From PNAI01 sp964575715 (lineage in GTDB: Bacteria > Pseudomonadota > Alphaproteobacteria > Rhizobiales > Xanthobacteraceae), in NCBI GenBank assembly GCA_964575715.1, contig CAZNSG010000090.1:1-56316 (forward strand): DNA of 56,316 nt. Direction: 5' to 3'. The notes beneath the pieces were generated by a model, which was given only the letters and a program-made list of their open reading frames with translations, was not told where the DNA came from and searched no databases. The position numbers and the translations under genes are program-made. Shown one piece after another: positions 17,298-27,604 of the stretch; the stretch's first letter is position 1; each line of letters begins with the position of its first letter.

Positions 17298-18929
17298 ATG
17301 AGACCCTCGTATCGCCGCATGTCCGCAGCTGCCGTGGTTGTAAATCGCGACCGATCAAGCCAATCGGCCAAGCTCGACTGGAGCCGCCGCTTGCGAATGC
17401 TGCTGCGGCATGTCTGGCTGCTGAGCATTGCCGCGGTGTTTGCGCTCTCCGGAACGGTGGCGGTGGCCTACTACATTGTCTCACAGCCGACGCATCTGAA
17501 AATCGCCGTCGGCCCGCCCGAGAGCGATGACTTGCGCGCGGTGGAGGCCATCGCTAATCAGCTCAAGCGCGAGCGCAGCCATTTTCGTCTGAGTACCATC
17601 GAGGTCGGCGGGCCGATGGAAGCCGCAAAAGCGCTCGATAGCGGCGAGGCCGATCTCGCGGTGGTGCGGCGCGACCTCGGCATGCCGAAGGAGGGATCCG
17701 CCGTCGCCATCCTGCGCAAGAATATCGTTGTGTTCTTCTTGCCAGCCGCACCACCCGAAACGAGTAAGGAAAAAGTCCCGCCGGACGCGCGCAAGGCTAA
17801 ATCAGCCGGCAAGACCAAGACTGCCAGCAAAACTGCTAACAAGACTGCCAAGAAGAAATCCAAGGCCGCGAACGATGAAAGTGAGGACAAGGAGGAGAAG
17901 ACCGACAAATCCGAAAGGATCGCGGACCTCCTCGGCAAGCGCATCGGTGTGATCGGGCGCAGCCAAGCCAACGTCGATTTGCTTAAGATCATCCTGCGGC
18001 AATACGGCATATCATCGGATAAGGTCATCGATCTCAAGCCGGCGGACGATCCAAAGCAAATCCCCAATTCGCCGGATAGAATAATCGTCATTCATTTCGA
18101 TCCGTTCAATGTCGCCGCCGGAATCCGGGAGAACCAGGTTGACGCCATCCTGGCCGTAGGCCCGGTGAGCAGCTCGATCACCGCTGCCGCGATTGCCGCC
18201 GCCACACGCGGCAAGGAAGGGCCGACATTCCTTTCGATCGGCGCTGCCGAAGCGATTGCCCAGCGTCATCCCATCTATGAGGCGACGGAAATCAAGGCCG
18301 GCGCGTTTGGCGGCGCACCGCCGAAGCCGGAGGAAGACATCGACACCATCAGTTTCTCGCACTACATCGTCGCGCGCAAAGCGCTGAACGAGCAGATGGT
18401 GGGAGATTTTACGCGGCTCCTGTTCTCTATTCGGCAGAGCCTGGCGGCCGAATTGACATCCGACAAGAGCGAGATGACATCGGCGCTCAAGATCGAAGCG
18501 CCTTCCACCGACAAGGACGCCACCGTGGCGGTGCATCCGGGCGCCGCGGCCTACTTCACCGGCGATCAAAAGACATTCTTCGATCGTTACAGCGATCTGT
18601 TATATTGGGGTTTGATGTTGTTCTCATTCTCTGGCTCCGCCATTGCGGGAATCGTGGGCCTCACCAAGATTGACGATCGCGTGCGCCGGCTCAAGGCGCT
18701 TGATCGCCTGCTTGAATTGACCAAGTCGGCACGCCATGCCGAAACGGTCGAAGCACTCGACCAGCTGCAGGCGGATTCGGATCAGATCCTTGGCGAGATG
18801 ATCGTGGAAGTCGAACACGATACGCTTGACGAGACCGCGCTGATGGCCTTTTCGGTCTCGCTTGACCAGGTGCAGCTTGCGATCTCCGAGCGCCGCGGCG
18901 TCCTGCTGGGATATCCGGTAAGGGCCTGA
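17298..18929 (+). CDS. Membrane-anchored TAXI-type solute-binding protein with Lys-rich insert
   Basis: The 543-residue protein begins with a basic cytoplasmic stretch and a transmembrane segment (about 38-60). A periplasmic-binding fold like the TAXI family of TRAP transporters follows (SQPTHLKIAVGPPESDDLRA, and IGVIGRSQANVDLL). A low-complexity insert at about 151-206 is rich in Lys, Ala, Ser and later Asp/Glu and interrupts the domain. A second membrane segment near residue 435 is followed by a charged, probably coiled-coil C-terminal tail (about 455-520). This two-TM design differs from free periplasmic TAXI proteins and fits a sensor or scaffold rather than a transport receptor. No TRAP permease gene is nearby. 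It follows the site-2 protease by 15 bases. Confidence 0.7.
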   Translation: MRPSYRRMSAAAVVVNRDRSSQSAKLDWSRRLRMLLRHVWLLSIAAVFALSGTVAVAYYIVSQPTHLKIAVGPPESDDLRAVEAIANQLKRERSHFRLSTIEVGGPMEAAKALDSGEADLAVVRRDLGMPKEGSAVAILRKNIVVFFLPAAPPETSKEKVPPDARKAKSAGKTKTASKTANKTAKKKSKAANDESEDKEEKTDKSERIADLLGKRIGVIGRSQANVDLLKIILRQYGISSDKVIDLKPADDPKQIPNSPDRIIVIHFDPFNVAAGIRENQVDAILAVGPVSSSITAAAIAAATRGKEGPTFLSIGAAEAIAQRHPIYEATEIKAGAFGGAPPKPEEDIDTISFSHYIVARKALNEQMVGDFTRLLFSIRQSLAAELTSDKSEMTSALKIEAPSTDKDATVAVHPGAAAYFTGDQKTFFDRYSDLLYWGLMLFSFSGSAIAGIVGLTKIDDRVRRLKALDRLLELTKSARHAETVEALDQLQADSDQILGEMIVEVEHDTLDETALMAFSVSLDQVQLAISERRGVLLGYPVRA

Positions 18930-19120
18930 ACAGCCTTTGCATCCAATGCGAGGCCCACCGAAGTCCGCCGCACGCCCGGCATTGATGGCGAGCTGGCGCC
19001 AAAGCGGGCGCTGACGACATTTAGTCGCAATCTTGCAGATGATCTTGCCTGGCCCTGCAATATGAAGCGGCGTTAGCAGTTGCCATCCGATCATTCGTGA
19101 TTATATTGCACCGCAATAGT

Positions 19121-19142
19121 CGCGGGCCCGAGATGGCCCGCG
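19121..19142. promoter_or_regulatory. GC-rich hairpin in the typA leader
   Basis: CGCGGGCC-CGAGAT-GGCCCGCG forms a perfect eight-base stem with a six-base loop, 19 bases before the typA ATG. It may influence translation or transcription of typA, or be a terminator of upstream transcription; there is no following U-run. Function is unproven. Confidence 0.35.
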
Positions 19143-19161
19143 CTGGCTTTTCAGGATCCAG

Positions 19162-20985
<1,824 letters not shown>

Positions 20986-21272
20986 GTGTAACGATCAAAC
21001 CCGCAAACCGAAGGCCGTCTCAGATTGGGACGCCCATGGGGGGCAGATCGAGCAGCAACGCCTGACCAACGATCGAATTAAGGACAGCGCCGCGCAATTT
21101 CTCCGGCAAGCGTGTCGCCCGCGCCACACATCGTTTTAGCGCTTATCAATCGGTGATTTTCTCATGACTATGCGGCTCCTATCCGCCATATTCGGCCAAA
21201 ATAATCCACACCGTTAACTTTTGATTAAAAGCGATACTTGTAGGGCGCCGAGCCGCTTGCTTCTATCGCGGG

Positions 21273-21782
21273 ATGAGCACCGTCCTGATCGAAATCCGCC
21301 GCGCCAAGGCGGCTGATGCCACCGCCGTAGCGGAAACGCATGACGAGGCTTGGCGTGCGGCCTATCGCGGAATCATTCCAGGCATTGAGCTCGACAAGCT
21401 GATCGGCCGGCGCGGTCCGGAATGGTGGGACAGCGCAATTCGCAAGGGCAGCCGGATTGCCATCCTGGCCTTCGGCGACAAGATCGCCGGCTACACAAAT
21501 TATGGCCGCAACCGTGCGCGCAGCCTGTATTACGACGGCGAAATCTACGAGCTTTATCTGCGCCCGGAATACCAAGGCCTCGGCTTCGGCCGCCGACTGT
21601 TTACCTCCGCCCGCCGCGACCTCGGCCAGAGTGGCATGAAGAGCCTGGTGATCTGGGCGCTCTCGGACAATGACTCGGCGGTGGAATTCTATCGCGCCCT
21701 CGGCGGCCGCGCGGTTGCACGCTCTTCGGAACGCTTCGGCGGCCGTACGCTCGACAAGGTCGCGTTCGCCTGGAACGGCTAG
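21273..21782 (+). CDS. GNAT-family N-acetyltransferase
   Basis: The 169-residue protein has a GNAT fold: an N-terminal beta/alpha unit with ETHDEAWRAAYRGIIPG, and the acetyl-CoA loop YLRPEYQGLGFGRRLFTSAR (the Q/R-x-x-G-x-G/A motif as QGLGFG). LVIWALSDNDSAVEFYRALG follows, which is typical of motif B. The acceptor substrate cannot be deduced; such enzymes acetylate small amines, peptides or protein N-termini. The TAG stop is the left edge of a GCATGATCCCG repeat shared with the convergent folD operon. Confidence 0.88.
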   Translation: MSTVLIEIRRAKAADATAVAETHDEAWRAAYRGIIPGIELDKLIGRRGPEWWDSAIRKGSRIAILAFGDKIAGYTNYGRNRARSLYYDGEIYELYLRPEYQGLGFGRRLFTSARRDLGQSGMKSLVIWALSDNDSAVEFYRALGGRAVARSSERFGGRTLDKVAFAWNG

Positions 21783-21890
21783 AGCATGATCCCGAAAAGT
21801 GGGTACCGGTTTTCGGAAAAGATCATGCTCAAACAAAAAGCTAGAGCCCGGCTCTGATTCCATCAAGACGGATAAGGCTCTAGAACTCCA
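21781..21890. repeat. GCATGATCCCG hairpin repeat, copy 3 with tail
   Basis: The core (21781-21847) is AGAGCATGATCCCG...GATCATGCTC followed by AAACAAAAAGCTAGAGC, very close to copy 1. A further CGGCTCTGATTCCATCAAG...AAGGCTCTAG stretch to about 21890 is a known companion in this order. The element starts within the stop codon of the GNAT gene and fills most of the convergent gap to folD, so a bidirectional terminator role is plausible. Confidence 0.8.
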
Positions 21891-21911
21891 ATATCAACCG
21901 TTTCGGCATTT

Positions 21912-22793
21912 TCAAAATTCAGGCACCGGCAGGCCTGCGAGCGCGCACGTCGCGCGTAAGGTGTTGAGCATGAGACAAGCGATGGTCATGGGCCCGACCC
22001 CGCCTGGCACCGGGGTAATCGCATTCGCCACCTGAGACGCTTCGGCAAAAGCAACATCGCCGACGATCCGCGTCTTGCCGTTCGCCGACACGCGGTTGAT
22101 GCCGACATCGATCACCACCGCACCGGGCTTGATCCAATCGCCGCGTATGGTTTCCGCGTGCCCAATCGCGGCGAACAGCAAATCGCCGCGGCGGCAGACC
22201 GAGGGCAAATCGCGCGTCTTGGAATGCGCGATGGTCACCGTCGCGTTCTCCTGCAGGAGAAGCTGCACGAGCGGCCTGCCGACAATGTTGGAACGGCCGA
22301 CCACGACCGCATCGAGGCCCGCCAGGGAGGGTTGCACGGTCTTGGCCAGCAGCACGCAGCCCAGCGGTGTGCACGGCACAAGCGCCGGAAGGCCGGCCGC
22401 GAGCCGCCCGACGTTGGTGGGATGGAAGCCATCGACGTCCTTGGCCGGATCGATGGCGGCGATGATCTTCTGCATATCGATGTGCGTGGGCAGCGGCAAT
22501 TGCACCAGGATGCCGTTGACGCTGGGATCGGTGTTGAGACGGCCGATGAGGGTGAGCAATTCGGCCTCGCTCGTGTGCTCGGGCAGCGTATGGTCGAACG
22601 AGCGCATGGCGCTGGCGACGATCATTTTCTTTTTGCTTCCGACGTAGATCTGGCTTGCCGGATTGTCGCCGACCAGCACCACGGCGAGCCCGGGAATGAT
22701 GCCGCGATCGCGCGCCAGGCGGTGCACGGCGTCCGCCACCTTGCCGCGCAGTTCGGCGGCAATCATCTTGCCGTCAATGATCTTTGCGGTCAT
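21912..22793 (-). CDS. folD: Bifunctional methylenetetrahydrofolate dehydrogenase/cyclohydrolase
   Basis: The 293-residue enzyme interconverts 5,10-methylene-, methenyl- and 10-formyl-tetrahydrofolate using NADP. Family markers are the N-terminal catalytic part (VGDNPASQIYVGSKKKM with the active Lys), the QLPLPTHID segment, the nucleotide-binding VVVGRSNIVGRPLVQLLL, and the C-terminal TPVPGGVGPMTIACLMLNT. It is the last gene of a three-gene minus-strand operon; its ATG overlaps the stop of the preceding DUF167 gene by four bases. Confidence 0.96.
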   Translation of the reverse strand: MTAKIIDGKMIAAELRGKVADAVHRLARDRGIIPGLAVVLVGDNPASQIYVGSKKKMIVASAMRSFDHTLPEHTSEAELLTLIGRLNTDPSVNGILVQLPLPTHIDMQKIIAAIDPAKDVDGFHPTNVGRLAAGLPALVPCTPLGCVLLAKTVQPSLAGLDAVVVGRSNIVGRPLVQLLLQENATVTIAHSKTRDLPSVCRRGDLLFAAIGHAETIRGDWIKPGAVVIDVGINRVSANGKTRIVGDVAFAEASQVANAITPVPGGVGPMTIACLMLNTLRATCALAGLPVPEF

Positions 22794-23128
22794 GCGCCTT
22801 GAGCCTTTGCAAGTCGCTCCAGTGCGGTGGCGAGCATCATACCATCGCCCGCGATCATGAGACGCTTGACCCTCGCCGTGGCCCCCGCGATCAAACTCAC
22901 GCGCCGCGGTGCGACATCAAGAGCATCCGCCAATAACCGCATGAGTGCGTCGTTCGCCTCGCCTTCCCTCGCGGCGGCGCGCACCCGCGCCTTGAGCACG
23001 CACCGTCCATCCGCAAGCTGCTCGATCCCATCGATCCCATCGCGTCCGCCCTTTGCAGTCAATCGAACCACGACAACGACCCCGCCCGCAACAACGCTCC
23101 AAGGCCGCCCCGCGATCACGCAGTTCAA
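22790..23128 (-). CDS. DUF167/YggU-family protein
   Basis: The 112-residue protein has the DUF167 core VRLTAKGGRDGIDGI...LKARVRAAAREGEANDALMRLLADAL, with V-[KR]-[VA]-x-[AS]-P/A-x-x-G-x-A-N-like spacing. The fold is a small alpha/beta domain of unknown biochemical function. The reading starts at a TTG (23128) overlapping the yggT stop as TTGA; a GTG at 23119 is an alternative. It overlaps folD by four bases at its 3' end, so yggT, this gene and folD are translationally coupled. The yggT-yggU pairing is widespread in proteobacteria. Confidence 0.85.
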   Translation of the reverse strand: MNCVIAGRPWSVVAGGVVVVVRLTAKGGRDGIDGIEQLADGRCVLKARVRAAAREGEANDALMRLLADALDVAPRRVSLIAGATARVKRLMIAGDGMMLATALERLAKAQGA

Positions 23129-23415
23129 AATACGTATGGATAGATGTAATTGACGATCACCCTGTCGATGAAAATGATGATGAGGAAGAGGATAATGGGC
23201 GAAATATCGATCCCGCCAAGATTCGGCATGAATTGCCGGATCGGGCGCAGTGCCGGCTCGGTAATTCGATAGAGGAATTCGCTGACCGTTCCGACCAACT
23301 GGTTACGCGTGTTGACCACGTTGAAGGCGATCAGCCATGACAAGATCGCGCCAATCACGACAAGCCACATGTAGAACTCCAGAGCGATGCGGATGACGTC
23401 GAGCAGTGCGCGCAT
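23125..23415 (-). CDS. YggT-family membrane protein
   Basis: The 96-residue protein has two hydrophobic segments separated by a loop with FLYRITEPALRPIRQFMPNL and GGIDISPIILFLIIIF, the YggT signature. It sits in the inner membrane; members have been linked to osmotic protection and cell-division-associated organisation, but the molecular role is not settled. It is the first gene of the yggT-DUF167-folD operon, starting at the ATG at 23415 with GATTCTTCC on the plus strand (GGAAGA on the coding strand) just upstream. Confidence 0.9.
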   Translation of the reverse strand: MRALLDVIRIALEFYMWLVVIGAILSWLIAFNVVNTRNQLVGTVSEFLYRITEPALRPIRQFMPNLGGIDISPIILFLIIIFIDRVIVNYIYPYVF

Positions 23416-23631
23416 GGAAGAATCTCTGGATGAATACAGGGGTTGCGGGAACGGGGCGAAGGTAGCCGGTCAAATGGCCGCAAACAAGCCGACCATGCGC
23501 CGTAACGGAAGGATATGGACGCTATTTGGGGCGCTAAGTGAGCACCAATCTTGACTCCGCGGACCCTGGGCCGTAAATGGCGCTTACTCGCTCAAAGACT
23601 GCGCAGGGCTCGTGGCCAGTGCGCTTTGGCG

Positions 23632-23707
23632 GGGGCCGTAGCTCAGCTGGGAGAGCGCCTCGTTCGCAATGAGGAGGTCAGCGGTTCGATCCCGCTCGGC
23701 TCCACCA
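23632..23707 (+). tRNA. tRNA-Ala (anticodon CGC)
   Basis: A 76-base cloverleaf can be drawn. The acceptor stem is GGGGCCG/CGGCTCC (one G-U pair), the D-stem GCTC/GAGC with loop AGCTGGGA, the anticodon stem CCTCG/TGAGG with loop TTCGCAA (anticodon CGC), and the T-stem AGCGG/CCGCT with loop TTCGATC. The discriminator is A and the CCA end is encoded. It decodes GCG codons. Confidence 0.96.
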
Positions 23708-23735
23708 GCCTTCGCCGCTGCGCGGCTTCGGCTGG
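23705..23735. terminator. Hairpin at the tRNA-Ala 3' end
   Basis: CCAGCC-TTC-GCCGC-TGC-GCGGC-TTC-GGCTGG forms two stacked stems with a small internal mismatch. Its left arm includes the encoded CCA of the tRNA. No T-run follows, so it is either a weak terminator or another member of the local palindromic repeats. Further repeat-like sequence (GGCTGCCCGCCGTAGCTTTAG...) follows to about 23790. Confidence 0.4.
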
Positions 23736-23886
23736 CAAGCCCCCGTCGTACGAAGGCTGCCCGCCGTAGCTTTAGCAAAGGCGGGCTTGTCATTTCAACG
23801 GCACACAGCAAATTCCCACTTTGCCGGGAAATGCTCTAACAATCGCTTTCAATTCATGCTGCCCCCGCGCCGGGCAAAGGGCATCG

Positions 23887-25116
23887 ATGACTGCCGACGC
23901 TGCGCCGAACGCCTCGCTGATGCGCCATCCGCCGTTTGCCTATTACTGGCTGGCACGGATTTCGGCCACCGTTGCCCTGCAAATGCAGGCGGTCGCCGTG
24001 AGCTGGCAATTGTACGAACTGACCCGCGATCCGCTCGATCTCGGGCTGGTTGGGCTTACCCAATTCAGCGCCGCCGCGCTTTTTGTGCTCCTCGCTGGAC
24101 ACCTCGCCGACCGTTATGACCGGCGCCTGATCGTGCGCATTTGTCAGTTTCTCGCCGGATCGGCGGTGGCCATGCTGGCCATGGGGACAGCTTACGGATG
24201 GCTTTCACGCGACGCTATTTTGGCAATCGTGTTTGTGATCGGCGCAGCGCGCGCATTCGAGGTAACCACCCTGCAGACGCTGCTGCCCGCCATCGTCCCG
24301 CTCCCGATGCTCGCGCGCGCAACCGCCGCATCGTCGTCGGCGACCCAGCTTGCGGTCATCGCCGGCCCGGCAGTGGGAGGCCTGCTCTATGCCGTGAGCC
24401 CGATCCTGGTCTACGCGTTGTGTTGTTTGCTCTACTTTTCCGCAGCAATACTGGTGAGCCGGATGCGGATCAAACGGCTACCGCCGATACGCGAGCCGAT
24501 CAGCTTTGCGGTCCTGTTCGCCGGATTCAAATATATCCGCCACAATCCCATCATTCTGGGTGCCATATCGCTTGATCTGTTTGCCGTCATTCTCGGCGGC
24601 GCCACGGCCCTGCTGCCGGTGTTCGCGCATGACTTCGACGCCGGATCCATGGGGCTTGGCTTTCTGCGCGCAGCGCCGGGCGCCGGTGCGCTGTTCATCG
24701 CCCTCTTGATGATGCGCAGGCCGCCGCGGCGCGATGTGGGGCGCATCATGTTTGGCGCGGTCGTCGTGTTCGGTGTAGCCATTGTCGTGTTTGCGCTGTC
24801 GCCATCGTTTATTGTGTCGATGATCGCGCTTGGCGTGCTTGGCGCAGCCGACATGGTCAGCGTCGTCATCCGCATGACGCTCGTTCAACTCGAAACGCCG
24901 GATGCGATGCGCGGGCGGGTGAGCGCGGTGAATTCACTGTTTGTCCAGGCGTCGAACCAGCTTGGCGATTTCCGCGCCGGCCTGATGGCCGCCTGGATTG
25001 GCACGATTCCGACGGTGTTGATCGGCGGGATCGGAACCCTGCTCGTCGTTCTGGCGGGCAGAAAATTATTTTCCGAACTCTACCGGGTCGATACGTTCTC
25101 GCCGGGGCGCAAATGA
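23887..25116 (+). CDS. MFS exporter (EntS/DHA3-like)
   Basis: The 409-residue protein has about twelve transmembrane helices and matches the MFS_3/EntS-like branch: FAYYWLARISATVALQMQAV at the N-terminus, the DRYDRR loop between helices 2 and 3 (GHLADRYDRRL), and GLGFLRAAPGAGALFIALLM in the second half. RVSAVNSLFVQASNQLGDFR near residue 345 is typical of the group. These proteins export siderophores or drugs; the substrate here is unknown. I start at the ATG at 23887; the frame is open 22 codons further upstream without a membrane or signal feature. Confidence 0.88.
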   Translation: MTADAAPNASLMRHPPFAYYWLARISATVALQMQAVAVSWQLYELTRDPLDLGLVGLTQFSAAALFVLLAGHLADRYDRRLIVRICQFLAGSAVAMLAMGTAYGWLSRDAILAIVFVIGAARAFEVTTLQTLLPAIVPLPMLARATAASSSATQLAVIAGPAVGGLLYAVSPILVYALCCLLYFSAAILVSRMRIKRLPPIREPISFAVLFAGFKYIRHNPIILGAISLDLFAVILGGATALLPVFAHDFDAGSMGLGFLRAAPGAGALFIALLMMRRPPRRDVGRIMFGAVVVFGVAIVVFALSPSFIVSMIALGVLGAADMVSVVIRMTLVQLETPDAMRGRVSAVNSLFVQASNQLGDFRAGLMAAWIGTIPTVLIGGIGTLLVVLAGRKLFSELYRVDTFSPGRK

Positions 25117-25128
25117 TGCGGAGCAGAA

Positions 25129-25845
25129 TCAGCCGGCCGCCGTCTGTTGGCGCGGCGCAGACTCGATCCAGTGATCGAGGAAAGCATTGAGCCAATCGCG
25201 GCATGCCGCGTCGTGCAGCAGGCGTCCCTCGAAATGCGCGGTGCGCGGCTTGGCTCCCGGCAGTTCCATGCGGGCGTGACCACGCGTGGTCCAGCGGCAC
25301 ATCATGGCGTGCGTAACGTCGACGTGGAACTGCAGCGCGTAAGCCGCCCCGTCGTAGCAAAAAGCCTGCACCGGAAAGGTATCGCCCTCCGCCAACAAGG
25401 TGGCGTCGCGCGGCAGATCGAAACCTTCGCGATGCCATTGATAGACATGATCCGGCCATGACGCGCAAACCTCGCGGCCAGCCGCGGTGGGCCGGATCGG
25501 ATAATAGCCGACCTCGGCATGGCCCTGCGGATGCGGATAGACGCGCGCGCCGAGTTTCTGCGCCAGCATCTGCGCGCCGAGGCACACGCCGAGAAACGGC
25601 TTTTGTTCGCTAAGCGGCACGCCAATCCAGTCGATCTCGCGGCGGATGAAATCCTCCCGGTCGTTGGCGCTCTGCGGCCCGCCAAAGATGACGACGCCGG
25701 CATGAGCTTGCAATGTTTCGGGCAGCGGGTCGTCGTAGCGCGGGCGGCGAATGTCGAGCGCGAAGCCGCGGTGCTTGAGATATTGGCCGATTCGACCCGG
25801 CGTCGAATGGTCCTGATGCAGAACAATGAGAACCGGCAAGCTCAT
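25129..25845 (-). CDS. Class I glutamine amidotransferase-like protein
   Basis: The 238-residue stand-alone GATase domain resembles the GMP-synthase-like group. The nucleophile is Cys88 in PFLGVCLGAQMLAQ, the oxyanion glycines are in FGGPQSAND, and the His is in LQFHVDVTH. The usual HPE triad end reads HVD here, with Asp in place of Glu, so activity may be altered. The acceptor of the released ammonia or amino group is unknown, and some members act as gamma-glutamyl hydrolases. It is convergent with the MFS gene (12-base gap); a double-hairpin repeat begins 19 bases upstream of its start. Confidence 0.85.
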   Translation of the reverse strand: MSLPVLIVLHQDHSTPGRIGQYLKHRGFALDIRRPRYDDPLPETLQAHAGVVIFGGPQSANDREDFIRREIDWIGVPLSEQKPFLGVCLGAQMLAQKLGARVYPHPQGHAEVGYYPIRPTAAGREVCASWPDHVYQWHREGFDLPRDATLLAEGDTFPVQAFCYDGAAYALQFHVDVTHAMMCRWTTRGHARMELPGAKPRTAHFEGRLLHDAACRDWLNAFLDHWIESAPRQQTAAG

Positions 25846-25863
25846 GGCGTGACACCAAAAAAT

Positions 25864-26029
25864 CTAGTGTCCCGAATCCGAAGTTCGCTTGAATTCACAG
25901 CACCCGCGTTAGCGAACTTCGGATTCAAAGGGACACTAGAAATGTATGATTCTAGTGTGGTTTTGGTTCAGAAGTTCCCTTGACGGACTCAGAGGCGGGG
26001 ATGAAGGGAACTTCTGAACCACCACACTA
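25864..26029. repeat. CTAG-bounded double-hairpin repeat, copy 2
   Basis: The copy matches the element at 4009-4175 with only a handful of differences, in the same order: hairpin 1 (CCGAATCCGAAGTTCGCT arms) then hairpin 2 (GGTTCAGAAGTTCCCTT arms), each with CTAG or CTA at its ends. It lies between the start of the amidotransferase gene and the end of the SDR gene. Confidence 0.9.
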
Positions 26030-26093
26030 ATCCAAAATACTATTAAACCGCACACCGGTTAACATGCGATTGCGGGGCGCAGATGCCGAACCG

Positions 26094-26891
26094 CTATGTG
26101 CCTGACGCGGGGCTCGGCGTGCGGCGTTTTTGCCGCGCCGCAAGAATCTTGAGCAGCAGCGGCCGGGGCAAGATGCGCGGCAGGGATGAAACCATCTTGT
26201 TGCCGAGACCGGGCACGACCAGCCGCTGCCCACGCATCAGACCGCGATATCCGGCTTCGGCCACGCGCGCAGCCGATACGGTGAGAAAACGCGATGGCCG
26301 ACGCTCGATGACGCCGGCTCGGGCGGCAAACTCCGTCTCGACCGGCCCCGGACACAGGCAGGTCACGCGTACATTGCGGGCTTTAAGTTCCTGGTGGAGC
26401 GCCTCGCTGAACGAAAGCACATAGGCCTTGCTGGCGTAATAGACCGCCATGCCGGGTCCGGGCAGAAACCCCGCAACGGATGCGACGTTGAGCAGGCCCC
26501 CGCGCGTGCGCGCGAGACTGTCGACAAAGGCGAGCGAGAGTTCGGTGAGCGCGCGGATGTTGACGTCAATCATGCTGCGCTGCTCGGCCCGATCGAGCGT
26601 GGCAGCCGAACCGATCAACCCGAAACCGGCATTGTTGACGACATATTGCGGCGCAAGTCCCGCGGTGGCGAGTGCATCGTCAATCCGCACCACGGCGTCC
26701 GGAATCGCAAGATCGATCGCGAGCACCATCGGCACCGGCCGGCCCGCTGCCTCGATTTCGGCGGCAAGCGCAGTCAAGCGTTCCTTGCGCCGCGCGATCA
26801 GCACCACAGCATGCCCGTTGCGTGCGAACAGCCGCGCAAGCTCGGCCCCGATTCCGGCGGAGGCGCCGGTAATGATGGCGACGGGCGTCAT
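26094..26891 (-). CDS. Short-chain dehydrogenase/reductase
   Basis: The 265-residue classical SDR has the NAD(P) motif TGASAGIG at 8-15, NNAG at 86-89, Ser138 in LLNVASVAG and the Tyr151/Lys155 pair in YYASKAYVLS. Arg-rich residues after the first beta strand (LIARRKERL) suggest NADP preference. The substrate is unknown; the group includes DltE-like oxidoreductases. The ATG at 26891 overlaps the TerB gene stop as ATGA, so the two genes are coupled. The reading frame is open further upstream only as a shadow of the TerB gene. Confidence 0.9.
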   Translation of the reverse strand: MTPVAIITGASAGIGAELARLFARNGHAVVLIARRKERLTALAAEIEAAGRPVPMVLAIDLAIPDAVVRIDDALATAGLAPQYVVNNAGFGLIGSAATLDRAEQRSMIDVNIRALTELSLAFVDSLARTRGGLLNVASVAGFLPGPGMAVYYASKAYVLSFSEALHQELKARNVRVTCLCPGPVETEFAARAGVIERRPSRFLTVSAARVAEAGYRGLMRGQRLVVPGLGNKMVSSLPRILPRPLLLKILAARQKRRTPSPASGT

Positions 26892-27355
26892 GCGCCGGAA
26901 TTCGACGTACTTCCGACGCGACCTCGCAATGCGATACGTTCGCGCGAGGAGATGCCGAGCAGATCGGCCGCTCGCCAGATCAGATTGTCCTCGAATTCGG
27001 TGACACGGCCATCGGCAAATGCGATCTGCCACATCATCACGATGAAGCGTTGACGGCCATCTTCATCAAGCGCGCGATTGAGCACGCGGGTGAAATGATA
27101 GAGATCGATCGCCTCGTGTTCCGCCACGGTTGCCGCCTTGACCAGCCTTATGGTTGCGGCGTCATCGAGACCGAAACGTTGCTTGAGCAGGGCCTGCAGT
27201 AAATCGCGCTCGACAACGAAGTTATTACCGTCGATCGCCGCCGCGTGGATCAGGAGCGCAGCCGCGGCCAGGCGATAGTCATTCTCTTCAAAACCGCTGG
27301 GATGTTTATCGCCGCTGCTTAGCTCGGCAACAAATCTCTTGAACGCGTCGAACAT
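26888..27355 (-). CDS. TerB-family protein
   Basis: From the ATG at 27355 (MFDAFKRFVAEL) the product is 155 residues and all-helical, with the TerB tellurite-resistance-like pattern of two mirrored four-helix parts: RLAAAALLIHAAAIDG...ERDLLQALL and RQRFIVMMWQIAFADGRVTE followed by FEDNLIWRAADLLGI. The acidic/aromatic residues in A-x-x-DG-x-x-x-x-E are characteristic. These proteins occur in stress-related loci but have no defined reaction. The four-base overlap with the SDR gene supports a shared transcript. Confidence 0.88.
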   Translation of the reverse strand: MFDAFKRFVAELSSGDKHPSGFEENDYRLAAAALLIHAAAIDGNNFVVERDLLQALLKQRFGLDDAATIRLVKAATVAEHEAIDLYHFTRVLNRALDEDGRQRFIVMMWQIAFADGRVTEFEDNLIWRAADLLGISSRERIALRGRVGSTSNSGA

Positions 27356-27451
27356 GCGCGGCTCCGGACCTACCCAGCGATTGGGGGTGGCATGGAAATC
27401 GCGCAAAGTCCAGTGAGTAAACACCAGGACCGCACCGCGCGGCCATCAAGC

Positions 27452-27478
27452 GAACTTCTAAACCAGAACCACATCTAG
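27452..27478. repeat. Half-hairpin remnant of the CTAG-bounded repeat
   Basis: GAACTTCTAAACCAGAACCA followed by CATCTAG matches the reverse complement of the left arm of hairpin 2 in the two full copies, with two substitutions and one insertion. The partner arm is missing, so this is probably a decayed copy. Confidence 0.5.
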
Positions 27479-27604
27479 CGTTTTTCGCGGCCGACTCACC
27501 TCACCGCCACGTAGGGCTGGTTGTGCAAGAGTGAGGCATGGTACTTTTACAGTAACCGGACCGATTGTTCCCAATCGGTTTGAAATCATTTTCGAGAATC
27601 CGAC

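Noticed and set aside
23632..23790. Possible integration site of a genomic island at tRNA-Ala
   Set aside because: The tRNA 3' end is followed by palindromic repeats, but no integrase gene and no second copy of the tRNA 3' end were seen.
26888..27355. Tellurite-resistance island suggested by TerB
   Set aside because: Only a single TerB-domain gene coupled to an SDR is present; terZ, terA, terC and terD partners are missing.
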